From: an uncultured Prevotella sp.
GTDB lineage: Bacteria; Bacteroidota; Bacteroidia; Bacteroidales; Bacteroidaceae
Direction of reading: 5' to 3'
Length of the DNA stretch: 23,013 bases
NCBI GenBank assembly: GCA_900542795.1
Contig: UQPD01000023.1
Location: 1 to 23,013 of the forward strand
Shown here piece after piece: positions 1 to 7,841 of the stretch. Position numbers and translations under genes: made by a program. Under the pieces are notes generated by a model that was given only the letters and a program-made list of their open reading frames with translations, was not told the DNA's origin and ran no database searches. Position 1 is the stretch's first letter. Every line of letters begins with the position of its first letter.

Positions 1-32
1 CGTCGGCAGCGTCAGATGTGTATAAGAGACAG
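1..32 (+). other. Illumina Nextera transposase adapter (artefact)
   Basis: Bases 1-32 match the Nextera read-1 transposase adapter without its first T. They end in the complete 19-base Tn5 mosaic end AGATGTGTATAAGAGACAG at 14-32. The orientation, adapter first and then insert, is what untrimmed read-through at the left edge of a contig would leave. This is not genomic sequence and not a transposon; real sequence starts at about base 33. Confidence 0.97.
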
Positions 33-37
33 GTATA

Positions 38-154
38 CAAGTAATAAGTAATAGGTAAGAAGTAATACAAACTATTGCAACAGCTTTATATGCTATTACT
101 TATTACTTGTAAACACATAGTTTGTATTACTTCTTACCTATTACTTATTACTTG
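38..154. repeat. 38-bp perfect inverted repeat
   Basis: Bases 38-75 and 117-154 are exact reverse complements over 38 positions, with 41 bases between them. Both arms are built from short AT-rich units related to AAGTAATA. Such units are, from general knowledge, common between genes in Prevotella-like genomes. The left arm starts only 5 bases after the adapter, so a library foldback or chimera at the contig edge could also produce it. Confidence 0.9.
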
Positions 155-177
155 CAAATACATAGTTTGTAATACTT
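93..177. repeat. Imperfect 45-bp-period direct repeat
   Basis: The stretch 93-132 recurs at 138-177, an offset of 45 bases, with only a few differences. Each unit contains CTATTACTTATTACTTG followed by an ACATAGTTTGTA-like tail. The second unit overlaps the right arm of the inverted repeat. There are only two copies and no uniform spacer, so this is an intergenic tandem repeat and not a CRISPR. Confidence 0.8.
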
Positions 178-477
178 AATACTTATATATAATATATATG
201 CCTTGCATTGCTTCTCGTAGTTCTTTTAAGGCGTAAGAATGTATTATATGGTAGGAAGTTAGAAAGTGGCTTAAATCGAAAATTTGAAAAAACATAGGTT
301 TTAGGCACAAAAAATAAGGCATTTTTTGAGGAAAAAAAGTTTTTCAGCATATATAAAGTGGGTAGCACGTTGGTTTTCAATTAGAAAAGACATAAGGTTA
401 AAGTAAAGGTGAAAGTTTGAAGAAAAAATGCACCAAAAAAACATTTTCGGAAATTTCTTTTTTGAAAAAGTTTGTCG

Positions 478-485
478 TATCTTTG
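478..485 (+). promoter_or_regulatory. Candidate -7 box TATCTTTG upstream of nrdD
   Basis: TATCTTTG matches the Bacteroidetes -7 consensus TAnnTTTG exactly. No well-spaced -33 TTTG is seen: the nearest, at 461-464, is about 13 bases away, where the expected spacing is about 19-21. The start of transcription is therefore tentative. Confidence 0.4.
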
Positions 486-732
486 CCTCGGTTTTAGGAA
501 AACCATCATACAAAAACTTTTATGAAGCTCCCCAATAAGGCATTATGTTGGATGCATAGTGTATGAATGTAGAATTAACGAAAAACATTGGGTATCAATA
601 CTTTTAATGCTGTAAAACGGAAACTTTTCCCTTCTTGTAGTCACTTTTGTGGCTTAGAGAAATGTGTGCTTTGATAAACGATAGTAAAGGTGCGGATTAG
701 GGAGTGAGTTTTCGAAAAAGTCTTCCGTTTTG

Positions 733-768
733 GAAAACTTTTGCTACTGTACCTTCGTAAAAGTTTTC
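733..768 (+). other. Stem-loop in the nrdD leader
   Basis: GAAAACTTTT at 733-742 pairs perfectly with AAAAGTTTTC at 759-768 around a 16-base loop. Related GAAAACTTTT-like stretches nearby (about 617-628 and 708-720) could form alternative pairings. No U-tract follows, so it does not look like an ordinary terminator. Confidence 0.4.
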
Positions 769-891
769 TCAAAAAAGGTGCTGATTTATCCCATATAATA
801 TTAGAATTAGGCTTTTAATAGGGACTACAGCATTGATTTTGAACAATAACTAACGCAAATCCTTTTATCACAATAAATTTCGACCCCACTT

Positions 892-2988
892 ATGTGCACC
901 GACAACTTTATTATCACCAAGCGCAATGGTAAAACCGAACCGTTGAGCGTAGACAAAATTAAATCGGCAGTAATTAAGGCTTTCCAAAGCCAGAGCAAAG
1001 ATATTGATGCTGATACGCTTAATCGCATTATGCAACGCTTGCGTTATTGCAACGGCATGAGCGTTGAAGATGTGCAAAATCAAGTTGAAATTGCACTTAT
1101 GGCAGAGCACCACTATCAGGTGGCTAAAGCTTTTATGCTATATCGCAAGCGTCACGAGGATGATCGTGAAACTGCTGACAAGTTGCGTTTCTTGATTAAC
1201 TATTGCGATTCTACGAATCCTGCAACAGGTTCAAAGTATGATGCAAATGCCAATGTAGAGAATAAGAACATTGCTACACTTATTGGCGAGCTTCCTAAGC
1301 AAGGCTTTATTCGTTTGAACCGTCGTTTGCTTTGCGATCGCATCAAGGAAATGTATGGTAAAGATTTGGCTGAACGTTATCTCTATTTGCTCAACAACCA
1401 TTACATTTATAAAAACGACGAAACTTCACTCGCTAACTATTGTGCTTCTATCACCATGTATCCTTGGTTGCTCAATGGTACAAAGGATATTGGTGGTAAT
1501 TCAACAGCCCCCACCAATTTAAAGTCATTCTGTGGTGGTTTTGTTAATATGGTATTCATCGTTAGCTCGATGCTTTCTGGTGCATGCGCAACGCCTGAGT
1601 TCTTGATGTACATGAGTCACTTCTTGGAGATTGAATACGGAAGCGACTATTATGCACATGCTGATAAGGTGGTAGACCTTTCAACGCGTCAACGTACGAT
1701 TGATAAAATTATTACAGACTGTTTTGAGCAGATTGTGTATTCAATCAATCAACCTACAGGTGCAAGAAACTTCCAATCGGTATTCTGGAACATCTCTTAC
1801 TACGACAAGTACTACTTTGAGAGCATCTTTGGTGAATTCCGTTTCCCTGATGGTGAGCGTCCTTCATGGCCCGCTCTTGATTGGTTACAACGTCGTTTCA
1901 TGAAGTGGTTTAACCATGAACGTACTAAAGCTGTGCTCACTTTCCCTGTTGAGACTATGGCACTCCTTTCAAAGGATGGCGATGTTATGGACAAGGATTA
2001 TGCAGAGTTTACATCACAGATGTATGCTGAAGGTCATAGCTTCTTTACTTACATGAGCGATAATGCTGACTCTTTAGCCTCTTGCTGCCGTTTGCGCAAT
2101 GAAATTCAAGACAATGGTTTCAGCTATACTTTGGGTGCAGGTGGTGTTAGTACAGGTTCAAAGTCGGTGCTTACTGTCAACCTCAACCGTTGTGTACAGC
2201 AGGCAACACGCGAAGGACGTTCATACATTGAATATCTCGACGATATTATCGACCTTATGCACAAGGTGCAGTTAGCATACAACGCTAATCTTAAGGATAT
2301 GATGGATAAGGGTATGCTCCCCCTCTTCGATGCTGGTTACATCAACATTAAGCGTCAGTATCTCACAATTGGTGTTAATGGTATGGTTGAAGCTGCAGAG
2401 AGCTTAGGCATTACCATTTCGGATAACAAGGAATACGAGGAGTTTGTAAGCAATATTCTTGGTCTTATTGAGGATTACAACCACAAGTATCGTTCAAAGG
2501 ATGTGATGTTCAACTGTGAGATGATTCCTGCCGAAAACGTTGGTGTAAAACATGCTCGTTGGGATCGCGAAGCTGGTTACTATGTGCCACGCGACTGTTA
2601 CAACTCATACTTCTATGTGGTAGAAGACCCCAACACAGACATCATCGAGAAGTTCCGTTTGCATGGACGTCGTTTCATTGAGCATCTTACAGGTGGTTCA
2701 GCCCTTCACATGAATCTTGATGAGCATCTTAGTCAGCCTCAGTATCGTCAGCTTTTGCGTGTAGCAGCTAAGGAAGGATGCAATTACTTCACCTTTAACA
2801 TCCCCAACACGCTTTGCAACGATTGTGGACACATTGACAAGCATCACCTTCACACATGTCCCAAGTGTGGTTCAACCAATCTTGATTACCTCACTCGCAT
2901 CATTGGATATTTGAAGCGTGTAAGCAACTTCTCGCTCGACCGTCAGAAGGAGGCAGGCCGCAGATATTATCAAAAGATTGAGGCATAA
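892..2988 (+). CDS. nrdD: Anaerobic (class III) ribonucleoside-triphosphate reductase, catalytic subunit
   Basis: NrdD reduces ribonucleoside triphosphates to dNTPs without oxygen, using a glycyl radical installed by NrdG. The 698-aa protein opens with an ATP-cone at about residues 6-95, beginning FIITKRNGKTEPLSVDKIKS, which is the allosteric site for overall activity. The body is the ten-stranded barrel, with candidate catalytic cysteines at C214 (FCGGF) and C398/C399 (SLASCCRLRNE). The C-terminal zinc site is two CxxC pairs, C642/C645 and C656/C659. It is followed by the glycyl-radical motif RIIGYL with Gly672. All hallmarks and the length fit the family. The chosen ATG follows an upstream region without a Shine-Dalgarno site, as is usual in Bacteroidetes. 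nrdG follows 110 bases downstream across a hairpin. Cytoplasmic. Confidence 0.97.
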   Translation: MCTDNFIITKRNGKTEPLSVDKIKSAVIKAFQSQSKDIDADTLNRIMQRLRYCNGMSVEDVQNQVEIALMAEHHYQVAKAFMLYRKRHEDDRETADKLRFLINYCDSTNPATGSKYDANANVENKNIATLIGELPKQGFIRLNRRLLCDRIKEMYGKDLAERYLYLLNNHYIYKNDETSLANYCASITMYPWLLNGTKDIGGNSTAPTNLKSFCGGFVNMVFIVSSMLSGACATPEFLMYMSHFLEIEYGSDYYAHADKVVDLSTRQRTIDKIITDCFEQIVYSINQPTGARNFQSVFWNISYYDKYYFESIFGEFRFPDGERPSWPALDWLQRRFMKWFNHERTKAVLTFPVETMALLSKDGDVMDKDYAEFTSQMYAEGHSFFTYMSDNADSLASCCRLRNEIQDNGFSYTLGAGGVSTGSKSVLTVNLNRCVQQATREGRSYIEYLDDIIDLMHKVQLAYNANLKDMMDKGMLPLFDAGYINIKRQYLTIGVNGMVEAAESLGITISDNKEYEEFVSNILGLIEDYNHKYRSKDVMFNCEMIPAENVGVKHARWDREAGYYVPRDCYNSYFYVVEDPNTDIIEKFRLHGRRFIEHLTGGSALHMNLDEHLSQPQYRQLLRVAAKEGCNYFTFNIPNTLCNDCGHIDKHHLHTCPKCGSTNLDYLTRIIGYLKRVSNFSLDRQKEAGRRYYQKIEA

Positions 2989-3043
2989 TATTGCTTGTAA
3001 AGACACTTAGATAAATATATAGTATATCCTAACTAAATAAATA

Positions 3044-3081
3044 AGGGCTTATAGAGTGCCGCTTCGCCCTCTATAAGCCCT
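3044..3081 (+). terminator. Hairpin between nrdD and nrdG
   Basis: Bases 3044-3056 (AGGGCTTATAGAG) pair perfectly with 3069-3081 over 13 bp around a 12-base loop, followed by the weak T-rich stretch TTTTATAT. It resembles an intrinsic terminator but sits only 17 bases before the nrdG ATG. It may act as a partial terminator or mRNA-stabilising structure that sets the NrdD:NrdG ratio. Confidence 0.65.
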
Positions 3082-3098
3082 ATTTTATATACCATACC

Positions 3099-3584
3099 AT
3101 GCTAAAGTATTACAATCACGATATCGTATTTCAAGAATACCCTGATGAGGTAACGTTAGCCATTAACCTTACGCTTTGTCCGAATCGTTGTATAGGTTGC
3201 CACAGTGCCTTTTTACGCGAGGATATAGGTGAGGAACTTACCCCAGAGCGTATAACGGCTTTAATTGATGTCAACGAGGGCATCACCTGTGTAGGCATAC
3301 AAGGTGGCGATAACGACCCTGAGGCTGTTCTTGCTCTTTGTCATTACGTGCAGACACATTACCAAGGTCGCATCCGCACAGGTTGGTATTCTGGTCGTAC
3401 ATGGCAGCCCACACCCATCCAACTCCAACAATCCCTAAATTACCTCAAATTAGGCCCCTACATCTCTAAATTAGGTCCGCTCTCATCTCCCACTACCAAC
3501 CAGCGTTTCTATGCTGTAAACGCTTCAGATGGTACCTTAAAGGATATGACAGAACGATTCTTAAAGAAAAAGGTAAGTTTATAA
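3099..3584 (+). CDS. nrdG: Anaerobic ribonucleotide reductase activating protein (radical SAM)
   Basis: NrdG uses a 4Fe-4S cluster and S-adenosylmethionine to abstract hydrogen from the NrdD glycine (Gly672 here), creating the radical needed for catalysis. The 161-aa length matches the family. The radical-SAM CxxxCxxC cluster motif is C27-PNR-C31-IG-C34, and a GGD variant of the SAM-binding GGE motif occurs in GIQGGDNDPEAVL at about residues 67-79. It lies directly downstream of nrdD, the usual arrangement. Its ATG falls 17 bases after a 13-bp hairpin, so it may be expressed below nrdD. A bidirectional terminator follows the stop at once. Confidence 0.96.
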   Translation: MLKYYNHDIVFQEYPDEVTLAINLTLCPNRCIGCHSAFLREDIGEELTPERITALIDVNEGITCVGIQGGDNDPEAVLALCHYVQTHYQGRIRTGWYSGRTWQPTPIQLQQSLNYLKLGPYISKLGPLSSPTTNQRFYAVNASDGTLKDMTERFLKKKVSL

Positions 3585-3587
3585 AAA

Positions 3588-3626
3588 AAGCACCTTATGC
3601 AATCTTGACGACTGCATAAGGTGCTT
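3588..3626. terminator. Bidirectional intrinsic terminator
   Basis: AAGCACCTTATGCA at 3588-3601 pairs perfectly with 3613-3626 (14 bp) around an 11-base loop. On the plus strand TTTTTTAT follows soon after (about 3629). On the minus strand the A-run at 3583-3589 gives a U-tract. It can end both nrdDG (+) and the envelope operon that stops at 3656 (-). Confidence 0.9.
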
Positions 3627-3655
3627 AATTTTTTATTGGATATTGTGTTCAGCGA

Positions 3656-3847
3656 TTAGTCTTCGTTCCAAGCGCTTGTACCCCAATCTTGCTGGTTGCT
3701 TTGGAATGTACCATCGAATTCATCATCAGAAACAGTGATATCTATATTTTCACTACCATCAGAACTTAATTTAGAACCGCTTAGCAAAGTATCTTCAGTA
3801 TGGAAAGTGACTACTTTAGCTTGAGGTGCGTGATATATTTTTTTCAT
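3656..3847 (-). CDS. 63-aa acidic peptide of the Bacteroidales MKK-xP-LLSGS type
   Basis: I cannot give a function. The peptide begins MKKIYHAPQAKVVTFHTED and then has a hydrophobic LLSGS. It ends in a Ser/Asp/Glu-rich region finishing WGTSAWNED. Short proteins with this layout (MKK-aromatic-x-P, alternating Val/hydrophobic residues, LLxGS, acidic Trp-containing tail) are, from general knowledge, frequent and uncharacterised in Bacteroidales. The layout resembles a leader plus core, with LLSGS at the boundary, but no maturation enzyme is nearby. It is the last gene of the minus-strand operon, 34 bases after its neighbour and before a strong terminator, so it is probably co-transcribed with the secreted proteins. 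Confidence 0.7.
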   Translation of the reverse strand: MKKIYHAPQAKVVTFHTEDTLLSGSKLSSDGSENIDITVSDDEFDGTFQSNQQDWGTSAWNED

Positions 3848-3881
3848 TTTGTATTTTATTTGAGTGTTTGAGGTTATGAAT

Positions 3882-5969
3882 TTACTTTACAATCACCTTT
3901 TTGCCTTGTATAATGTACAGACCAGCAGGCAATTTAGATGTGCCATGATTGCTAACCTTTACACCTTGTAAGTTATAAACAGCTGCTGCATTTTGGACAT
4001 TTTCGGTGTTGATTTGGTTGATTCCAGTGATTTTGTTATCACCAAAAATAATGCGCATACCGTTTGCATTCGTATTTGTTGTGGTGAAGTAAGCACGTGT
4101 ACCAGCAAGGCTTGAACCAGCAGCACCGCGCATAATCTTTTGTACACCATCAATATTTGCTACACCATATTTACCTTGCATATCAGTCAAAGTGTAAGTA
4201 CCGCAGAAAGTATAACCTTCTTTTGTAACAGATATAGCTGAACCTTCAACTACATTTTTATTTTCAAGCACCTTGCCACTTGCAATAGCTTGCGGTGCAA
4301 AGAACAAATACGGGGTGTTTGCTTGCATTTCTGTAACTTCAGCAAAGTTAAGACCATTGCCGTTTACACCAGAAAATTCCTGAGCCTTAGCACCTTCAGC
4401 AATGTCTGTAGGTTTCACATTGAAGGGCAAGCAAACAGTATTCCATCCTTGTGCAAAAGAACGATTCAGAATAACGTCCTTAGTGCCAGCTTCGTCAGCA
4501 GTAACGGCTTGTTGATCGTTTACTACAGTAAAATCTTTGCCGAATACAACATTAATTATTTGTCCCATGTTAATATCAATGTTGCAGAAGAAACGATTGT
4601 CTGTCATTTTGCCCGCAAATTTTATGGGTACATCACCTAAGCCTGGGCCACCCCATGCTCCAGCGTATGTTTCATCAGTACCTTCAGTAATTTGAATGGT
4701 TTGTGTGGATACAAAAGTCATCATGCCAACCTTGCTCTTTTCAGCCTTCAATCCTGTAAGAATAATGTTTCCAATAGGCATAGATTCTTCAGGAGTAGCT
4801 CCAGCAAGAATGAAATTGCTTAACTCCATAATGTAAGTGTCGTTAGGCATCTCATAGATATTAATTGAAGAGGTTTGCTCTGAGGGGGTGTTTCCATCCA
4901 CGGTTACAGATAAACCACCATTATATTGTTTTGTGGTTTTAGGTGCTGTAAACTGAATTTTGTAAGTGTGATAATTGGTCTCGTTTTCAGAGATGTCATT
5001 ACCTTTAACTGTAATGGTTAATAAACCAGTTGCTGCATCGTATATTTTTGAAATCGTTGCGCCTTCACCATTTGAAGTCATTTTCAGTAATGAAGGATCA
5101 TATACTTTATTGACATTTACTTGGTTTGATGTACTGAAATCAAGTGTTTCTTTATCGTAGGTAGCTGTTGATAATTCTGAGTTGTATACAAACTCCAAAT
5201 CGTCAATATAAAGCATATCGTTCACAGTTCCTTCACCCGGTTCTGTGTTTGTACTGAATGAAACTAACATATAAGCGGGCTCATCTTCATCAGCTGTATG
5301 GTAGTATGTAAATGGAATTTTTAATTCAGTCCATGTATCATATCCCTTTTTTCCAATTTCTAAATCGGAGGCACTTGCAATTTTAATGTCAGAATAATCA
5401 TTTCCTGGTATTTCAGGATCTTGATATTTTTGAGAGTTATGCAAAACAGCATTTACGCTTGCATAGGGGTACTTTGAATTTTTCGTAGCATCATTGGCAA
5501 CAAACTTAACCCAAACCTTCATCGTATCAGGCTTACCTGCAAAAGTAGGGTTAAAGTTTGTATTTTTGTTACCTTTTTCTTTGTAGGTACCCCCAGGAGA
5601 ATAGTTGTAATTCTTTTGGGGGTCATTAGCCGTCGTACTTGAACTATTAACACGTCCAGAAGTCATTACGCCATTAGCTAAAACGCCTACAATATTGGTG
5701 GCTTTTATGTAAACACTTTTTGTACCTTCAGAATTAGGACGAATATCCGTTGATACACGAAGTTTGTCATCTTTGTTTTGACCAAAAGTAGCATTAGAAC
5801 CACTCATTGTTGGATATCCATGCCAATTCTTAGGTTCATAAGCTTTCTTGCCAAAATAGTTGTAACCTATTACAAACCCCTCCTCAAAATCAGAATTAGG
5901 TAATTGATATTGTGCCATACCACTACCGCAAATAGCAGCCATAGCGAGCGTTAAAATACTTTTTTTCAT
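3882..5969 (-). CDS. Secreted PCMD/calycin-like protein with T9SS-like C-terminal tail
   Basis: Predicted exported protein of 695 aa, function unknown. The ATG at 5969 is preferred over one 42 bases upstream because it starts a clean signal peptide, MKKSILTLAMAAICGSGMAQ. The order is: PCMD-like carbohydrate-associated domain (about 21-265, opening LPNSDFEEGF); a beta module (about 267-343) containing GEGATISK; a calycin-like barrel (about 365-485); a segment with WNTVCLPF at about 509-516, frequent in Prevotella surface proteins; and a C-terminal tail, VYNLQGVKV...LPAGLYIIQGKKVIVK, like type A T9SS sorting domains. The tail suggests surface display or secretion if a T9SS is present. It is fourth in the operon, 74 bases after the previous gene. 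Its beta module resembles one in that neighbour, but the domain order differs. Domain limits are by eye. Confidence 0.8.
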   Translation of the reverse strand: MKKSILTLAMAAICGSGMAQYQLPNSDFEEGFVIGYNYFGKKAYEPKNWHGYPTMSGSNATFGQNKDDKLRVSTDIRPNSEGTKSVYIKATNIVGVLANGVMTSGRVNSSSTTANDPQKNYNYSPGGTYKEKGNKNTNFNPTFAGKPDTMKVWVKFVANDATKNSKYPYASVNAVLHNSQKYQDPEIPGNDYSDIKIASASDLEIGKKGYDTWTELKIPFTYYHTADEDEPAYMLVSFSTNTEPGEGTVNDMLYIDDLEFVYNSELSTATYDKETLDFSTSNQVNVNKVYDPSLLKMTSNGEGATISKIYDAATGLLTITVKGNDISENETNYHTYKIQFTAPKTTKQYNGGLSVTVDGNTPSEQTSSINIYEMPNDTYIMELSNFILAGATPEESMPIGNIILTGLKAEKSKVGMMTFVSTQTIQITEGTDETYAGAWGGPGLGDVPIKFAGKMTDNRFFCNIDINMGQIINVVFGKDFTVVNDQQAVTADEAGTKDVILNRSFAQGWNTVCLPFNVKPTDIAEGAKAQEFSGVNGNGLNFAEVTEMQANTPYLFFAPQAIASGKVLENKNVVEGSAISVTKEGYTFCGTYTLTDMQGKYGVANIDGVQKIMRGAAGSSLAGTRAYFTTTNTNANGMRIIFGDNKITGINQINTENVQNAAAVYNLQGVKVSNHGTSKLPAGLYIIQGKKVIVK

Positions 5970-5985
5970 ATTGTTTGTGTTAAAG

Positions 5986-6022
5986 GCAAAGCCGCGAGAG
6001 CATATTCTCAAGACGGCTTTGC
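5986..6022 (-). other. Intra-operon hairpin between the two large secreted-protein genes
   Basis: GCAAAGCCG-type arms at 5986-5994 and 6014-6022 pair over 9 bp, with a possible inner GAG/CTC extension. It lies in the 74-base gap between the two large secreted-protein genes. On the minus strand no U-tract follows, so it is more likely a processing or stability element than a full terminator. Confidence 0.45.
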
Positions 6023-6043
6023 GATTATGTTTTTAGTAATGTC

Positions 6044-7804
6044 TTATTTTACGATTTTTTTGCCACCTACGATGTTTACACCCTTAACGAGTGTGTTGGC
6101 ACGACGACCATCGATGGTGTAGATAGTTTTTGAAGCTGCAGAAACATTAGTCTTTACATCGTTAATGCCTGTTTCAGTAGGAGCAAACTGGATGGTGTAA
6201 GTAGTTACAGCTTCGGGGTTGAAGCGAACGTCTTGCGCTTTTACAGTAAGTGTAAGTACGTTAGTCTCTTTGTTGAAAGATTTTGATACTGTAGCACCTT
6301 CGCCAACCTTTACGTAGCTAAGTTTGTTAGCATCGTAGCTCTCAGTAAGCGTTGCTGTGTTGCCCTCAGAGAAAGCAACAGGCTTGCCATCGAAAGTAAC
6401 GTTCTTTAAACTGTGATAGTAGAGCAATTTTACGTTGTCAACAACCAAAGTATTTCCTGCACCCACCTTACTACGCTTTCCAAAGTAATCGCTTGCAGAG
6501 AAGATAATGTTCAATGAGTCGGGCTGAACGTCTGAGCCTGCAAATTCACCATAATTCAAATCTACAACCATTGTTGCGAGAGAGTTTGTTTGGTCGCCTT
6601 CGATGCTCTTAACTACCGAAGCTACGCAAGCAGCATCATCGCTCGTTGTAACATTACCGCCCGTAGTAGTTTCAAGACCTAAGATGTTACGGTCGCGGTT
6701 GTACATAGTAACCTTGTTAGGACTGCCAAATTTAGTTTCGCCAGGAACATTCGCTTGTGCATACTGACCTTTCCACAAATAAGCAACAACTGTAGCAGGC
6801 TCGCTGGCATTGATGGTAGAAGCTTTGTAAGTTTCTTCGCCTTCGTTAGCAGTGGCATCGCCAGTAGCCTTGCCGTGACTGCGGATATAGTCAAACTGGA
6901 TGGCATCGGGTTTGCCTTTGAAAGCAATACCACCAAAAGCACCACCATCAGCACTCTTTTCAAGGTTCATAACATCGGCAGTAGCCCAGGTAGTGCCCAA
7001 ACTCATGTAGCCAGGAACAATTTGAGTATCCATGAAGGGGTTCGGACGATTGGTGAGTTTAACAGCAAAGTCAGCAACCTCAGCCTCCTCATCGTTCACC
7101 TGAATAGGTTCGCCCACCAAGGTAGCACCAATACCATTCATACCCGTAACATTTGCAATGCACCAAGGAGTGGGAGTTATGAATTCATCGAGTTGCCACT
7201 TTGATTGATTCCAATAGTCTTCATTACTTTCCAACTCGCTCCAATCAAAGAGACCATGTGTGCTGTCCCAAGGACGACTTTGCTGCCAAAAGCTAACTTC
7301 GTTGAAGTTGCCATTTTCAATAGCAAAATTGTTATTTACAGTACCCTTGAAAAGTACATAAATAGGCATGCTACTATCTTCAGACATAATCCACTGCACA
7401 GGGATGTAAGCAACAATGCTATCGCCCTTGATGTAGCTACGCTTCTCATCGAGACGTGCATCGGCTATGATACCCGCAGTAGTAAAGTTGAAGCGAACAT
7501 TGGGGTTTTCGCCAAAAGTGTAAGTGCCTTCAGCCTCGTTGAGAGCGATGTTGGGCAAAAAGATGTCGCCCAACTGCATACCAGCAAAGGAGAAATTAGG
7601 CAGCGAAAAGTCTACCTTACCTTCAGTCTCTGAAGCGTTCACAAAGACTTTAGCCGGTACTCGGGCATCGTCTGTGTATTCTTCAGTTTGAAGAGCAATG
7701 TAAAGGTCGCCTGTGTAGCTGTTTACAATAGGTTTTACATCTGTTTGTGCAAAGCTTGCCACACTGCAGATAGTGGCACAGCAAGTGAGTAAAAATCTAT
7801 TCAT
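6044..7804 (-). CDS. Secreted calycin-like/PCMD protein with T9SS-like C-terminal tail
   Basis: Predicted exported protein of 586 aa, specific role unknown. The signal peptide is MNRFLLTCCATICSVASFAQ. Residues about 25-155 look like the calycin-like beta-barrel domain found in Bacteroidetes exported proteins. Residues about 158-465 look like a PCMD domain (FAIENGNFNEVSFW near its start, TLVVDNVKLLYY near its end). A beta module at about 466-541 (GEGATVSKSF...VLTLTVKAQD...YTIQF) resembles one in the next gene. The end, IYTIDGRRANTLVKGVNIVG followed by GKKIVK, resembles a T9SS type A sorting tail. It is third in the operon, 37 bases after the outer-membrane barrel gene. Calycin precedes PCMD here; the neighbour has the reverse. 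Secretion to the surface is inferred from the tail. Confidence 0.8.
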   Translation of the reverse strand: MNRFLLTCCATICSVASFAQTDVKPIVNSYTGDLYIALQTEEYTDDARVPAKVFVNASETEGKVDFSLPNFSFAGMQLGDIFLPNIALNEAEGTYTFGENPNVRFNFTTAGIIADARLDEKRSYIKGDSIVAYIPVQWIMSEDSSMPIYVLFKGTVNNNFAIENGNFNEVSFWQQSRPWDSTHGLFDWSELESNEDYWNQSKWQLDEFITPTPWCIANVTGMNGIGATLVGEPIQVNDEEAEVADFAVKLTNRPNPFMDTQIVPGYMSLGTTWATADVMNLEKSADGGAFGGIAFKGKPDAIQFDYIRSHGKATGDATANEGEETYKASTINASEPATVVAYLWKGQYAQANVPGETKFGSPNKVTMYNRDRNILGLETTTGGNVTTSDDAACVASVVKSIEGDQTNSLATMVVDLNYGEFAGSDVQPDSLNIIFSASDYFGKRSKVGAGNTLVVDNVKLLYYHSLKNVTFDGKPVAFSEGNTATLTESYDANKLSYVKVGEGATVSKSFNKETNVLTLTVKAQDVRFNPEAVTTYTIQFAPTETGINDVKTNVSAASKTIYTIDGRRANTLVKGVNIVGGKKIVK

Positions 7805-7841
7805 AGATAGAAAAGATAAATATGTTGTTTATTTTATTTAC

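Larger units (their letters stand above)
183..891. other. Gene-free AT-rich region and probable nrdD leader
   Basis: No convincing gene is present. The two short minus-strand ORFs here (to about 70 aa) are Phe/Lys-rich translations of A/T runs and have no recognisable domain. The region contains a TAnnTTTG box at 478-485 and, further down, a 10-bp inverted repeat (733-742 with 759-768). If transcription starts near 490, nrdD mRNA would carry a leader of about 400 nt. I see no match to a riboswitch I know, such as a B12 box, and no clear NrdR box. Confidence 0.6.

Noticed and set aside
14..32. Tn5-type transposon end
   Set aside because: The mosaic end is part of the full Nextera adapter at the contig edge; there is no transposase or second end.
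93..177. CRISPR array
   Set aside because: Only two imperfect units, low-complexity AT words, no constant spacers and no cas genes.
183..513. Two minus-strand ORFs (65 and 70 aa)
   Set aside because: Phe/Lys-rich translations of A/T runs with no signal peptide pattern or domain; they overlap each other in an intergenic region.
486..891. Cobalamin riboswitch or NrdR box upstream of nrdD
   Set aside because: I could not find the B12-box core or a convincing paired NrdR palindrome by reading; only a generic hairpin is visible.
5970..6011. Start of the 695-aa secreted protein at 6011
   Set aside because: The extra 14 residues (MRICSRGFAFNTNN) precede a textbook signal peptide that starts at 5969, and they overlap a hairpin.
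6755..7204. Plus-strand ORF of 149 aa
   Set aside because: Antisense shadow of the same secreted-protein gene; no recognisable motif.
7205..7633. Plus-strand ORF of 142 aa
   Set aside because: It lies antisense inside the secreted calycin/PCMD gene, whose signal peptide, domains and tail are clear.
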